Below, one piece after another: positions 20,939-32,249 of a DNA stretch of 64,000 nucleotides (positions are counted from its first letter, which is position 1; each line of letters opens with the position of its first letter). The stretch spans positions 1,646,001 to 1,710,000 of the forward strand of contig CAHIKZ030000253.1 of NCBI GenBank assembly GCA_903632075.3, read 5' to 3'. The stretch is from Acanthosepion pharaonis (Eukaryota; Mollusca; Cephalopoda; Sepiida; Sepiidae). A model generated the notes under the pieces. That model did no database searches, had not been told where the DNA came from, and worked only from the letters and a program-made list of their open reading frames with translations. The position numbers and the translations under genes are program-made.

Positions 20939-21335
20939 AGAATACTTGACTAAAAATAACTCCTATACTGAGGAGAGTGCTGTAGGATCCTTAAAAAGAA
21001 ATATTTTTAAATCATCTCCATGGAGAGTGACCCAAAATTCCTGGTGTGAATATCAAATGTGTCCAAAATAATCATAAAAAGTAAATATATTTTAGACTTT
21101 GAACAAACCAGAGAAATCGTGATCTTTGTTACAACGACATAATCTCTGAAATGGGGGAATTCCGTCTTTGTGTAAATTACCTCGAAGTGTATTTTACGGA
21201 ATGTCTTGATCTTTACGTGATTTGGTCTTGGTAAATGAATTTAAAATGCAACTATTTTCTAACGAACCATCGCGCGTAAAAACTTTAATACAAATCGTGG
21301 CCACACGAAAAAACATAATGAATTTATTTTCTGTT
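20939..21335. other. Unassigned AT-rich stretch
   Basis: No feature recognised. Confidence 0.5.
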
Positions 21336-21337
21336 AA

Positions 21338-21432
21338 ATAATTGATTGGTTGATTTTTTACGCCATATCAACCTTTTGAAAATTATTTAAAATAGAAATA
21401 TATTTTGGATTTTAAGAATATTTCTTTGTGTG
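21338..21432 (+). repeat. Dispersed repeat family B, copy 2
   Basis: GATTGGTTGATTTTTTACG, then CATATCAACCTTTTG, then ATTATTTAAAATAGAAATAT and TTGGATTTTAAG match copies at 15875 and 45575. Confidence 0.65.
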
Positions 21433-22085
21433 CAATTGAACATTGATTCTAACATTTTTAGGTAACATTTTTTTTCTCTAGACAAGTGTTACCGAGAAAC
21501 AAGTGAAAAGAAACTGTAAAGAGACACGATCTCCTACGTCTTGATGGGACAAAGGGGATTTAAGATGAATGAACATCAGTCAGAGTTCCGACATTTAATA
21601 ACATTCTTTTTTTAAAAAAAAGATAATAACTGGTAGCGATAAATTGATTTTTTACAAAAATCCAAAATTGAAAAAAAAAATCCAAAATGTTCAGGGGAAC
21701 GACACCAACATGTTAATATAAAAAGAAAATAGAAAAAAAAATCTATAGTCTGCCTTTGCTAGGACCTAAGCTGAATTCTTCTTTACAAACTGTTGGTATC
21801 TGCACAAACTGTTGTTTTCGGGACTCAAAAGCAACACAACAATCATGCAGCTAGGAGAGGAATGTCTTCATGCGAGCTTTAGCTGAAATATGCTACAAGT
21901 TTTGAGACAGGCGAAGGAAATACATTAATGACTGAATGAAAATGATTTGTTTTAATAAGAAAAAAATAGTTTTTGAAACGTGCTGCGAATGAAACCAAAT
22001 ATTTATGAGTACCTGACACACAGATACGAAAAATATTATGAATAATACGTTTTTAGTATTCCATAAAGCCAGAAAGAAAGAATTC
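21433..22085. other. Unassigned AT-rich stretch
   Basis: Only A-rich runs near 21610-21740 are seen. Confidence 0.5.
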
Positions 22086-22087
22086 TA

Positions 22088-22405
22088 TGTTGGTTGTTTG
22101 ATTTTGTTTATCGGCGTATCAACCTGTATGGGTCTCTTTAATGCTTAAATCTAAATATTTGGAACGCAAATACATGCCTTCAACTACAGATAAAATATAT
22201 TGCTGGTAAGTTTTACTATAAAATGTGTTTTATACTTTCATTTTATTTTGTTTTCGTTTGGATGTTGTTTATGTGCCCATAGCTAGGACCTAATAGGTGT
22301 TACCACCCCGAGTCAAGGTGGACCTTGAAATCACAACAATTACGAGGAGGTTTCACGCTCCTCAAAACCTCCAATATTCCCGCCTTTTTGCTGGTCGTAG
22401 TTTAT
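22088..22405 (+). repeat. Dispersed repeat family A, copy 2
   Basis: Blocks in order: TTGGTTGTTTG, CGTATCAACC, TTTAATGCTTAAATCTAAAT, TTTGTTTTCG, GTGCCCATAGCT, GAGTCAAGGTGGACC, GCTCCTCAAAACCT, TCGTAGTTTATC. Same order as 4672 and, inverted, 46140-46560. Confidence 0.75.
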
Positions 22406-24738
22406 CCTCTTCCCATGGAGTACTTTAGCATTTTCATAAATTCCACAGAATAACGACATCAATCTAAGCATATGGGGTTTAAATGTGTATACTTTGAATG
22501 TAAATAAGGCACCATCACCTGCGTTTTAGTTAATACTAAATGGCTTGCTCATTTGAGACCAAGTCTCATATTCTGTTGCTTAAATAAATATTAAGGCTTT
22601 GCGTGATGAAAGATTTGTGTTACGAGACCGCTTTTCTTGACCAAATGGATAAGAAGAATTCTCGATAAGGGTTTAGAAAGGTATGCAGATCCTCAAATCT
22701 GCAATAATAACATCTCAGTTTGGTAAACCCTTTTAATAGTATTCCACTTAAGCACGTGCACATTAAGATTATGGCTTATCGATCTAAACCTTATGATTAA
22801 CAAGACAGCAAGCATTTAAAATGATGTCCAAAATTGATTCAATAAAACAAAATGAAAGCTCGTGAGAAACGTTAATATAAAAATTGATAATTTATTTCTA
22901 TAAAAACCAAAATATAGGTAAAAAGTAAGGCAAATGCTTCAGGTAAGAGATTCAGAATAATAAAGGAGAATAATAAATAGAAAATATAGAACAATATACA
23001 AAAAAAAATACCCATGGGCAGTTCCGATCCAATCTTGAACTAAAAATTGGAAGAAGATTCCATACTGAAATTTTGACATCCTATAAACTCCTCAAAGTAA
23101 TCTTTGGGTTGCATGCAGACATTTGAACTTATATTTGCCACCGGTTCATATGTTTTCAACATTTTCAGTGCAGACATATGGGTTCAAAAAATTCTGATAA
23201 TGTTCAACAGCATGGCATACGGATATAAGCTATGGGGTGCCTTTTTTCTTGATTGCTAATATTGTAATAGTAGACACTTTTAAGAAAATCTTTTCTTCAT
23301 TACCATTTACTGTCGAAGATCTGCATTTTTATATTAATCACTTAAATGTTACATTTCACTAAATTATCTTCAAGTTAAAGCGTTTAAAAGAGTTACACTA
23401 AAGGTTTTTATGCTGTAGTGTGATTGCTTTTGCTGTGTTAAATTAAAAACAGAAAAGTAGTGAATTAGTGAAAAGTAGTTAAAAACTTGTGCAGTGATTT
23501 CAGTGCTATATCTTCAATATTTTCAAACGTTATCCATTGACAAAACTAAAACCATTTCTAACTTCTTTGAAACTCTCGAGATATATATAAATAAAATTGA
23601 TCATAACGTACCGAGTATTGTCATTGAAATTTGAATGGACAATGCAAGATTAAAATCTACCAGCGTGTGTTCACTTTGTCTTGATCTTGTAATAGGAATT
23701 AATTCACCTCCTGGGAATAAGCTAGTTGCCTTAACAAAAGCCTCATTGACTTCAAATCACAATGCTTGCTTAAAAGGAATGCACTTTAATCGAGAATATT
23801 TTTTTTCTGGAAACGTTACCGTTTAATTCATGTCTCATATTACTCGCAGAGCTGATAGGCACGCAGAGTTAACATTTTGACCTGCAAGACCATGATAATC
23901 CTACAACGATATTTCTGTTGTTATGCAGTTTCTATACACATGGTGCGTATTCATGCCTACGTAATAAATATCGGGGATAATGGATACTTTAATATGTTTA
24001 AATTTCATTGTGTATTGATCTCTTAGGCCAGTCAAAATAGGAGACAAGAGAAATACGGTTTCGAAGCTTACCAAGAGATCATTACTTCTTATGCAAAAAC
24101 TTTACTAACGGCCATGAAATGACGCCCTGCGTAGATATGCAACTAAAATTAAGATAGAGTTGAAAGTTAAAATGAATTGAACTGCATCTTTTTTGTTATC
24201 TTTGAGGTTTTTTTTTATCTTTATAAGCTTTACGTGGAAGGTATTTACTTCATGCACAATCATCACTAGTAAAAACGATTATTAAGAATTTTGCTGTTTT
24301 AGTACCATTTTTCGTTCCTAATCTAGAAAAATTACAATTCCTGGGTAGAATGTTTCAGTCATTTCACGAAATAATGTTTGCACACCTTATAACAATTTTT
24401 AACTTTTAGCCTTTTTGTTTTACTTGCACAGGAATAAAAAAAAAACTTATTTTGGAATTATCAATTATGTCTTTATAACGAGCAATTTATCTAAATACTA
24501 TAACAACATTTCTTCTGAAAAGAACATTTATTCTTCCCCGTACGAGGGAGTGTGAAAAATTTGTCATATTAAAAATACCGACATATTCTTTCTACCTTCT
24601 TCCTCTACTCTCCTTTTCTTTCTCTTTCCACTTTATGTATAAAAAACATATTAAGCGATTTACTAGAAATATACGAACTCATGTATTATACTTTTTGTTA
24701 GCATATTATTTAATTGTCCTTTTTAAAAATAATAATAC
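22406..24738. other. Unassigned AT-rich stretch
   Basis: No gene or repeat recognised across about 2.3 kb. The 63-codon frame at 23635 has no known motif. Confidence 0.5.
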
Positions 24739-24740
24739 TT

Positions 24741-24850
24741 CTTGCATTACTCGTACTGCTATCCTCATCTTCATTGCCATATTCACGTTGTAAATATGGC
24801 AATGAAGATGAGAATAGCAGTCCGAATAATGTAAATAATGCAAGTAAACA
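24741..24850. repeat. Tail-to-tail foldback of the SINE tail
   Basis: 24741-24783 and 24793-24831 are inverted copies with about three mismatches over 39 bp and a 9-nt spacer. The right arm is the SINE tail (AATATGGCAATGAAGATGAG, then CAGTCCGAATAATG); the left arm is the same tail inverted. Confidence 0.85.
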
Positions 24851-25720
24851 TAATACCTCATCTCAGAGATATAGATAGATATTAAATAAAACCTCTCTTT
24901 AGCCTTTTTCTGTAATATTTTTTGATATTCTGAGAAGAAATAATAAATTATTTATATATATATTTTTTCTTCTTTACACCGTCAAGAAATCTCGTTCTTT
25001 ATACCTAACGTCGTCAGGGCGTAGAAACAATGTCAATGCAAATATTACGATATGTGAGTTTATTAAAAAAAGGAAAAACAGGTGCTAATATCGAAGAACA
25101 CAAGACGCTGCGTAGAAGCCTTTTAGATAGAACTTTGTATGCATTTGTATACACGAATGCGTGTGGCATCGGTCAATGAAAATTGCATTTGTAAATATGT
25201 AAGCAACATGAATGAAGTCCATATTCATTCGTGTCAAGTCCATGACTCCTACGGTTTAACTTCTCTGCTGGTGAGAAAGAAAAAAAAAGATCTTTCTTAG
25301 TTTAAAAATCCAATTCAACTCGTATTTTTTCCCACCGCTGAGAAGCCTCCTTACTATTAATTCCTTTTTGTTATTCAACGTCACAAATTACCAACTGGGA
25401 CGTTATAAATCTCATATCGCAAGACGTTTTCTTGTGGATCGATCATCTAAGACGTCATTTTTGACCAGAGTGTTATTTCTAGGAAAGAAAGAATAATCTT
25501 TTATTGAAATGATAGGTGAAACAAGAAGTGGAAAAAAGTATAAAACAAGACCATGTAATCATTAATGGTGGACCATGTAACGAGGAAAGAAGTGAGCAAA
25601 TGAAAGATAAGGCATAAAATTTTAGTTCGCTAGTGAAAAAAATTTCTTATATTTGGTCATTTGGTCAGTTTTTAGAAAGTAGATTCATCCGATAAATTTT
25701 CAGCACACCCTCAATTTTCA
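24851..25720. other. Unassigned AT-rich stretch
   Basis: No feature recognised. Confidence 0.5.
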
Positions 25721-25724
25721 TCAC

Positions 25725-25860
25725 CCCCTGACGAAGGCCAAAGAATGCATATGCCAAAATACGGTGTAAAAAATATCAAGAATAAGGATTTTCTTTTTAC
25801 AAAATTTCCATGTCCCTTCAGGACTTAGATGATCATGCTTCCCTACTGTTTCCTTTCTTT
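25725..25860 (-). pseudogene. RTE-type LINE 3'-end fragment
   Basis: The minus strand near 25800-25850 has GGAAGCATGATCATC, then CTGAAGGGACATGG, matching the last codons (LWRAM...LKGHGT) of the RTE-type LINE better preserved at 35168-38120. The frame is shifted. The adjacent CTGACGA at 25728 (+) resembles the CTGANGA box of the SINE-tail family. Confidence 0.45.
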
Positions 25861-25864
25861 TCTT

Positions 25865-27180
25865 TCTTTTTTTTCTAATGCCTGTTATTGACTTCTCCGC
25901 AGTATTAAATTCATTGATATCTTTCTCTTGGATTAATTGCCCTCCCAAGGCTAAAGTACACAATCTGCTCTACTAATTTATTCATAGCTGAAATGAGAAG
26001 AGATAGCTCTTTGCCTTTCCGAAGTGCATTATTGCAAAGTGAATGCTGCAACTTCGACCGAGATTTGAAGGCTGCCTGCTGATTCTATTTTCTGCATTGA
26101 TAATGTTTACGCAAATATTAAGGGATTCTCGTAGTGTAGATGTTACCATCTTTCGGCTGTTTATTCTTATGAATCAAACCCCAACCAGTTATGTATTTCA
26201 CACTTGAGAAAGCAAAACAAAAAAATTATCCTTTCCTTGTAAGTTCAATCTGACTATATAAATAAACTTCTACACCAGACAGTTAATTTTGGTACGGTCA
26301 ATGGTTACATTTCTCTCACTTTCTCACGCTCTCTCGCTCGCTCGCTTGCTCACTCTCTCTCTCCTTCTCTTTTTCTCATTATTTGTGTGTGTGTTTGTTT
26401 CTGTGTTTCTGTGTATGCGTGTTCTGTAGGAATTCAGAATAAATGGTTAAAAATATTTCCCACTTTGAGCAAAATAACCTCCTAAAGCAAATGACTGAAA
26501 AAAAAAAAAAAAAAAAAAACACGAGTATAAAAAATCCCATCCAAATCGTCCTGATTGTCTTATCAGGGAAGTCGAATTTTGGTATGTTATTAAAATTCCC
26601 GATAATTCCAAGACTACAAAAGATTATTTCAGTTTTTAGCGCGGAATCGTATCAGCTTCACTTTTCACAATAATTTTATTGGCGTTAATGGCGGAGATTT
26701 TCTTTTGTCCTTTTACAACAAAAACAGATATCAAGAGAACATTTCATTTCGAATTATTTATTTTCACTAGATTCTCCTTTTATTTATTTAAATATTATTT
26801 CATTTCTACAGATAGTCATTCTGCCACGCTGACTCACGCCGATCGAATAAAAAGCTGCATAACTCCCAACCCTTATTCAATGTTTGCCTATGCCAAAAGA
26901 TTTACTGAGTAAGCCACAAAGACTAAGAAACTATAAGTCAGAAAAATCTAACCATGACAAACAAAAACACTATAATTAACTCCTTATTCTTATACAACGT
27001 ATAAAATACAGCCATCTTCTTTCTTTGCAGCCATTGAGATGAAAACGTAAATCTTCAAATTTATTGGATGAGTTACTGTCAAATAATTATTTTAATTAAT
27101 ATTTCTATCTTAGTGTTGATGCCGTTACACATAGTAATTAGAGTTTAAAAGCATCTGAATTTCTGGGCTGATAGATTATC
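25865..27180. other. Unassigned AT-rich stretch with simple repeats
   Basis: A CT-rich then GT-rich stretch lies at 26300-26425 and a poly-A run at about 26500. The 76- and 77-codon frames at 26443 and 26679 have no recognisable motif. Confidence 0.5.
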
Positions 27181-27187
27181 ATTATTT

Positions 27188-27232
27188 ACATGCGGACTAT
27201 TGTCTTCATCTTTGTTGTTATTATCGTTTTCG
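27188..27232 (-). mobile_element. SINE tail fragment
   Basis: The minus strand reads AACAACAAAGATGAAGACA, then ATAGTCCGCATGTAAAT, which matches the helix-3 part of the SINE tail at 2112-2150. Confidence 0.55.
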
Positions 27233-27575
27233 TTTTCGGATATCTCAACTTGTTCTTATTTTAAGACTGTCCAGTTCTTGCTCGCCCCGAGCAATGAGTC
27301 CAAGCAGACACCGCGCGGACGAGAAATTGAACTCGCAATTACTATGTGTTGAAACTTGACTAATGCATGGAATAATAATGCAACACAAAATGTACTTAGA
27401 ACAAAATGTATTGAAACAAGGAAGTGTACACAATATTTACATATAGTCTTTTGTATATTCCCGGTAAGACCGTTCCTGGAGAATGTGTTGACTGAGTCGC
27501 AGTCGGGCAGAGTCTCTGGTTGAATCTCTTGATTCCTGTATTTATCTATCCACCCACGAGGATAAAATGTGGCAC
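27233..27575. other. Unassigned stretch
   Basis: No gene recognised. The 62-codon minus frame at 27245 has no known motif. Confidence 0.45.
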
Positions 27576-27579
27576 AAGG

Positions 27580-27900
27580 CCGGTTTAGTGGGTATCTCCC
27601 GAGCCCGTAGGCTCGGCCAAAAAATATGGCCTTTCTGAACCCGCCTAGACGGGTTCAAGGCCTGTCTACCACCCGGACGAAACCCTGCCTCTCGGCAAAG
27701 CCTCGTCCAGGTCCCTCACTGCAAAATGCAGAAAGTGATTCCTCCCTCTCTTCCCGGTGCCAACCATATTTATATGGTCGGTACTCCACTATGCAAATTA
27801 GGTGGATCCTACCACAACACTATGTTACCGCATTCACAAAGCAACGCTTTAATCGACTAGGCTATTGTTCGACGAAGTTCAAAATTCTCTAAAGGTTACA
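27580..27900. repeat. GC-richer unclassified block
   Basis: Clearly richer in G and C than its surroundings, with several short inverted repeats (GAGCCCGTAGGCTC near 27600; CCGCCTAGACGGG near 27642). The 88-codon plus frame looks incidental. Possibly a SINE or other small repeat that I cannot name. Confidence 0.4.
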
Positions 27901-27907
27901 CGCATCG

Positions 27908-27960
27908 ATACCTGCTGAAGGCCGGAGAGTACAACGGCTGAATGCCTGCGTTTATAACAA
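27908..27960 (+). mobile_element. SINE tail fragment
   Basis: CCTGCTGAAGGCCGGAGAG, then TACAACGGCTGAAT, matches the CTGAAGA/helix-1 part of the SINE tail at 2061-2092, with the CTGANGA and GAAAC boxes mutated. Confidence 0.55.
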
Positions 27961-28500
27961 AAATGTAAATAATATTTTAAATCGTCTGAATTTCTTAGAT
28001 AAAGTTTTATCAATTACGATTAATTTTTAACGAGTATTTCTTTCATCATATTTTATTCGAATTTAAACCAAGTATTATGAACCGTAATCTTTAAAATTCT
28101 GTCATGACGACTTGGGACTTTGTGTTAGTAGTAGAGGTGTACCTGCCCAGTTTCACTTATAAGGTTTGGGTCGACACATGGTATGTTCTTGGACTTTCCA
28201 TTCATGCCATATTCATGGATTGCCTCCTCAGTCTTATAATATCAAGAAGTCCCTTTTCTTATATATTCACTCATTTAACCCACCAATATAACGTTATTTC
28301 CCTGTGTCTTTCTATAAATATTTTCATGGTAAAATACATCACAACTCTTTGAAATCGCTGGTAATCTTGATTTATCTGGAAAAGTTATTAGAATAATCCA
28401 GAACCTATATTGAAAGCAAACAGCTTGCATATGGATAGAAAATGAATTCAGTAAATATTTTTAAAAATAGGAGGCTCGTAAACAAGAATGTGTTTTCTTA
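27961..28500. other. Unassigned AT-rich stretch
   Basis: No feature recognised. Confidence 0.5.
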
Positions 28501-28504
28501 CCGA

Positions 28505-29400
28505 ACTTATTAAACCTTTTTACAGTGAGACAATACCGAGAGAATTAGATTCATTAGTGAAGGCCGTATTCTTAACAACATAAAATATGCCGATGACACA
28601 TGTGTTGGTAGCAGACACAAACCAAAAAAAAAAAGAAACTACAGGGATTTCTACAAAACGTAATATGAGAAAATGATAAGAAAGAATATTTAAATATTTC
28701 TTATCAATTTCTCATACTATATAAGAAGCCAGGAGGATGTATGGTTGTCAGAAAAAGAAACATTCCAAGATGTGATGTACAAATTAGGAACACCAAAATC
28801 AAGCAACTCCAAAAATGTAGAAAGTGTTTTAATAGATGACAGAAAATACGACACCGAAATCCGAAGAGACATTGGAATAGTGAAAGATGTTTTTCAAAAA
28901 CTAAGCAAAATATTAAGAAATAGGAAAATTTCATTGGAAACAAAAACAAATAGTGATGAATTCTTATGTAATATTGGTCTTCTTATATGACAGTTACTAC
29001 TGTACAATCTCCTCACAGATGAAGAAGAGATTTGAGGCCTCAAGGAAATGTAGTTCTGCACAAAGGATGTTGAGAATACGATGGACTAAACATTTGAGCA
29101 ACGACGAAATCTTAGAGAAAATAGAAACAAAAATAGCACAGAATCAGCAAATTCAATTGAAATCTTTAACGTACATAATAAGGTAAGAGAGGTTGGAGAA
29201 TTTGACACGCACAGAACATCTTAAAGGCAAACGGAACAGAGGAAAATAGTACATAACCTACCTGACGAGCTTGTGTAAATGATTGATAGAACGGGGATGA
29301 GGAGAGACAGCAAAAAGTCAAAGGACTACGAAGGACGGGAAGTGGTGGAGAGGCGTGATCTCCCAGGTTTTGAAGAAAGAAGGCACACTGAAGAAGAATA
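28505..29400 (+). pseudogene. RTE-type LINE fragment (RT palm to C-terminus)
   Basis: Several plus frames carry, in order: an ETIPRELDSL segment (family: EAILRELENL); NIKYADDT, the RT catalytic box with both Asp intact, near 28577-28600; VLIDDRKYDTEIRRDIG (28830s); FQKLSKILRNRKISLET; then NSYVILVFLYDSYYCTISS and MLRIRWTKHLSNDEIL in the next frame. After that come decayed C-terminal pieces. Same family as 35168-38120. The parts lie in different frames, so it cannot be translated whole, and the endonuclease end is absent (5' truncation, typical of LINEs). Confidence 0.85.
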
Positions 29401-29411
29401 TCATAAATCAA

Positions 29412-30660
29412 GTTTTATCAGTTACAACTCTTTATAATAATTATACATGTTCTGAATATGTAATATGACGTTTTGTCAATTAATATTAATTTTTGAATGG
29501 ACATTCTTCCATTTTACTTCTCTTGATTTTACACTTTGCAGTGACAGATTTAGTTATGGAAATGACTTATATTTTTGATAACAGGAAGGAAAGACATGTT
29601 CAAAATTACTATCGAAAAGAAAAGATGCTTTTGAGCGGCTAGCTTTTGATCAATCTTTATCAAAAATGATCGTTGATAAATATAAAATATTAAACAGTAA
29701 AACGTAATTACCGATAAAAAGGAAGTAAAACGTTCTTTATCTTTGATCTCACATATTAAGACTTGAAAGTTATCAATGTTCCTCTTTGATCGAAAAACTG
29801 GCCGCCTAAGTGGATTTTCGCCGCTATTTTCTTTTATACAATAATTTAGAATATCTCTACGATTCTTCATTTTATACTTAAGCATTCTGCAACTAAAAAT
29901 TGTATAAATAATTGACAGTTCTAGACTTATATTCCTTCATCTTTTGTAATTTGACGTACAATTATTAATAACTGTTTAAGTTGTGGGTATTTTTGCATTA
30001 TGAATTATCAATTATTGTTAATGTTTTACTGTGATATTGTAATTCTATTTCTACTAATATCACACCTTTTAAATTACAGGAAATTCAAAGCTAAAGTATT
30101 GTCAATCATTATCATATATGAACTACTATTTTCCAATTTTATTTCTCCTGCATTTACATATAGTAGTAATACATGAATATTTAAGATTTTCTTAGATGAA
30201 TCATTTAAATAATTTTAAACTAGAATATTAAAAATCTTATTAATAAACTTTCCCCGCAAAATAGCTTAAGTTTAAACGTAAGAAATACATATTATACTTT
30301 CCCTTACCTGTTTATTTTTGTGATTATCGACTGATCACAGACGTGCGTCTTATAGAAAAATATGTCTTTTACATAATATAGTGAAATGCAGCAAAACAGA
30401 GGTATGTAGTGGACTTAATTTTGGAACAGATATTTTTGTTCAATCAGTAAACACATTGAAGTATATTTTACAAAAACACGTCTTATATGTGATAGTATGT
30501 TTAGAAAAGCAAATGGAAATATATAAATAATAATTTTAATATTCTTTTTTACTTGAATTATTAAATAAAGTTTTGTAAATTCTTCATTTTTGGCTAGTAT
30601 TTCTGTCTTTTTTGTTTTATGCCTAATAATAAATTAACTGAATTAGTTAGGTGAAGCATT
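29412..30660. other. Unassigned AT-rich stretch
   Basis: The 111-codon minus frame at 29550-29885 has no recognisable motif and is probably chance. Confidence 0.5.
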
Positions 30661-30694
30661 TCCAATTAATTCCCTGAAGGTTATTCAAATCGAC

Positions 30695-30770
30695 AATCAC
30701 CTGATGAAGGCCAAAGAGCACAACAACCGAAACCTTGTGCTAACAACCACAAGGATGGGTACAATGGTTT
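30695..30770 (+). other. SINE-tail-like structured sequence
   Basis: CTGATGA (30701-30707), then GAAA (30729-30732), followed at once by a perfect 7-bp hairpin: CCTTGTG (30733-30739), loop CTAACAAC, CACAAGG (30748-30754), and then ATG. Same layout as 2061-2120, with a compensating base-pair change. Confidence 0.55.
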
Positions 30771-30889
30771 CTTTGAATTTGTTTAGACTGTTTTTTCGTT
30801 TTAATAATTAATCACCCATTACAAGGGTCAAGGGTCATTCAGTGTTACTGAATGATGTGTATGTGATATGAACGCAAGATGAGTTAAGA

Positions 30890-31390
30890 AGTGCAAATTC
30901 TGGCGCTATGTAGGAAGAATAAGGGTTGATCCTAGTGTAGAAGTGATTAAGAAATGTTGGTGATCAGGGAAGCATCCACGTGGGAGTCTCTACTAGAAAG
31001 TAGAGATTGTTTTTCGAATGCACCTTTCTTTTTTTTATTAATGGAATACAAAGGCAATGGAGAGGATTTGTGCCACGGTGGCGGAGCGTTGTGGTAGCGG
31101 CGAGGACTTTAGCTGTGAAGGTCTGAACTGGTAGAACTATTAAATGTAGCTCGTTAGAACAGTTGCAATAGACATAGAGATAGATTAGCTTGCGATGTTT
31201 CGTCTGGGAAAGTGGTTGCAGAAATAGAAAATAATTTATCATCCACAAGGCCACATAGATGCTTTAGTAATCTATCAAGGCTGGAAAGTGAGAATTGGGT
31301 AGCTCCATGTTCCAGTAGGCACTCCATGTTTGGTCTGATCTGGCTCTTGTAAAAATTAAGCATAACAGGAGGAGCCAAGTACTTTTTAGA
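30890..31390 (-). pseudogene. CR1/jockey-type LINE relic (RT C-terminus)
   Basis: Minus frames read PPVMLNFYKSQIRPNMEC, then LSSLDRLLKHLCGLVDD, LCLLQLF, then in the next frame CNCSNELHLIVLPVQTFTAK, PLHCLCIPL and PTWMLP (family: R-GCFPDH). This matches the end of CR1-like reverse transcriptases just after the RT domain. At least one frameshift near 31200 and stops near 30963. Related relic at 11345-11700. Confidence 0.8.
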
Positions 31391-31535
31391 GCGCTTACAA
31401 ATAAAACGATCATTTTACTAGCATCTTTATCGACGGATTGTATCTATGCGCTCCGGGCTTGGTGGATGGGGAACTTGAATCTTCAATAGACGTTTGATGG
31501 AAGGAGACCAAAGGAGAGCACAACCGTTTATCTTG
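31391..31535. other. Unassigned, LINE flank
   Basis: Possibly more of the CR1 relic upstream (CTTGAATCTTCAATAGACG resembles 11730), but too decayed to translate. Confidence 0.35.
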
Positions 31536-31539
31536 CTTG

Positions 31540-31800
31540 GTTTCCAATGTATCTAATGCTTACTTACATTATTTACATTCATTCACATCATCATTGCCAT
31601 ATTCACAATGTTTCGGCCGTTGTGCGCTCTTACTTTCTCGAGGCGATTGCAATTTCGAAGAGAACCCTTTATTTCTCCCAGAGGGGGATATTGTTATGGT
31701 TCCATGTGACATGCCTCTTCTGGATGTCTCAGTAATTCCCCTTACTTATTTCTCCAAGTTTTGGTTCACACTGCAGTGATCTGGTATTGAACTCACAACA
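31540..31800 (-). mobile_element. tRNA-headed SINE, second copy
   Basis: On the minus strand: B-box TGTGAGTTCAATACC (31797-31783), a body sharing ACATCCA, ATGGAAC and AATAAAG-GTTC blocks with the copy at 1850, then ACGGCCGAAACATTG and TGGCAATGATGATG. Truncated at the B-box, so the A-box side is missing. Confidence 0.7.
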
Positions 31801-31822
31801 CTTTGGCTGTGAGTTCAATACC
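31783..31822. repeat. Perfect 15-bp foldback at a SINE B-box
   Basis: GGTATTGAACTCACA (31783-31797) and TGTGAGTTCAATACC (31808-31822) with a 10-nt spacer. The arm sequence is the B-box region of the SINE family. Confidence 0.9.
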
Positions 31823-32030
31823 ATGGTCTTCAGAAGATTGACTATTGATATTGACCTTCATGGATATTATCAAGTTTTGTCTAACAGATTGTGAGGAAGG
31901 ATTGGATAATTATGAAAACTGTTCTTTTCATAACTGATGAGTTGGTGTACCAGCCCTCTCGGCCACATCTTGTCAAATGCCTTCAAGATATGCTAACTGT
32001 AACTGTGACAGTTTAAATTTCTACAAATTA
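31823..32030. other. Unassigned short stretch
   Basis: No feature recognised. Confidence 0.4.
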
Positions 32031-32245
32031 TAATGAAGACAGAAAGATTTGAAGATTTAACACTGACGGATCATACTAAAAGCAAGAGGCGGGTGAAAAG
32101 AATGAATAACTGAAACAAATGGATGGCAGAACAGGGAGGTGGACGGAGAGGAAAAAGACCCACATTGCTAAGCACTACAAGTGATAGAAAGTTGTGGAGA
32201 GCCATGACTGCTGAATCTATGAAGGAACACGGCAACTGTATCTAG
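32031..32245 (+). pseudogene. RTE-type LINE C-terminal fragment
   Basis: Plus strand reads RFEDLTLTDHTKSKRR, stop, KWMAEQGGG, RPTLLSTTSDRKLWRAMTAE and a final EHG. This matches the family's C-terminus (LENLTLTGHIEGKRSRG, KWMAEQGLGG, DRKLWRAM...GHGT). One stop and small length changes. Confidence 0.85.
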
Positions 32246-32249
32246 ATCA

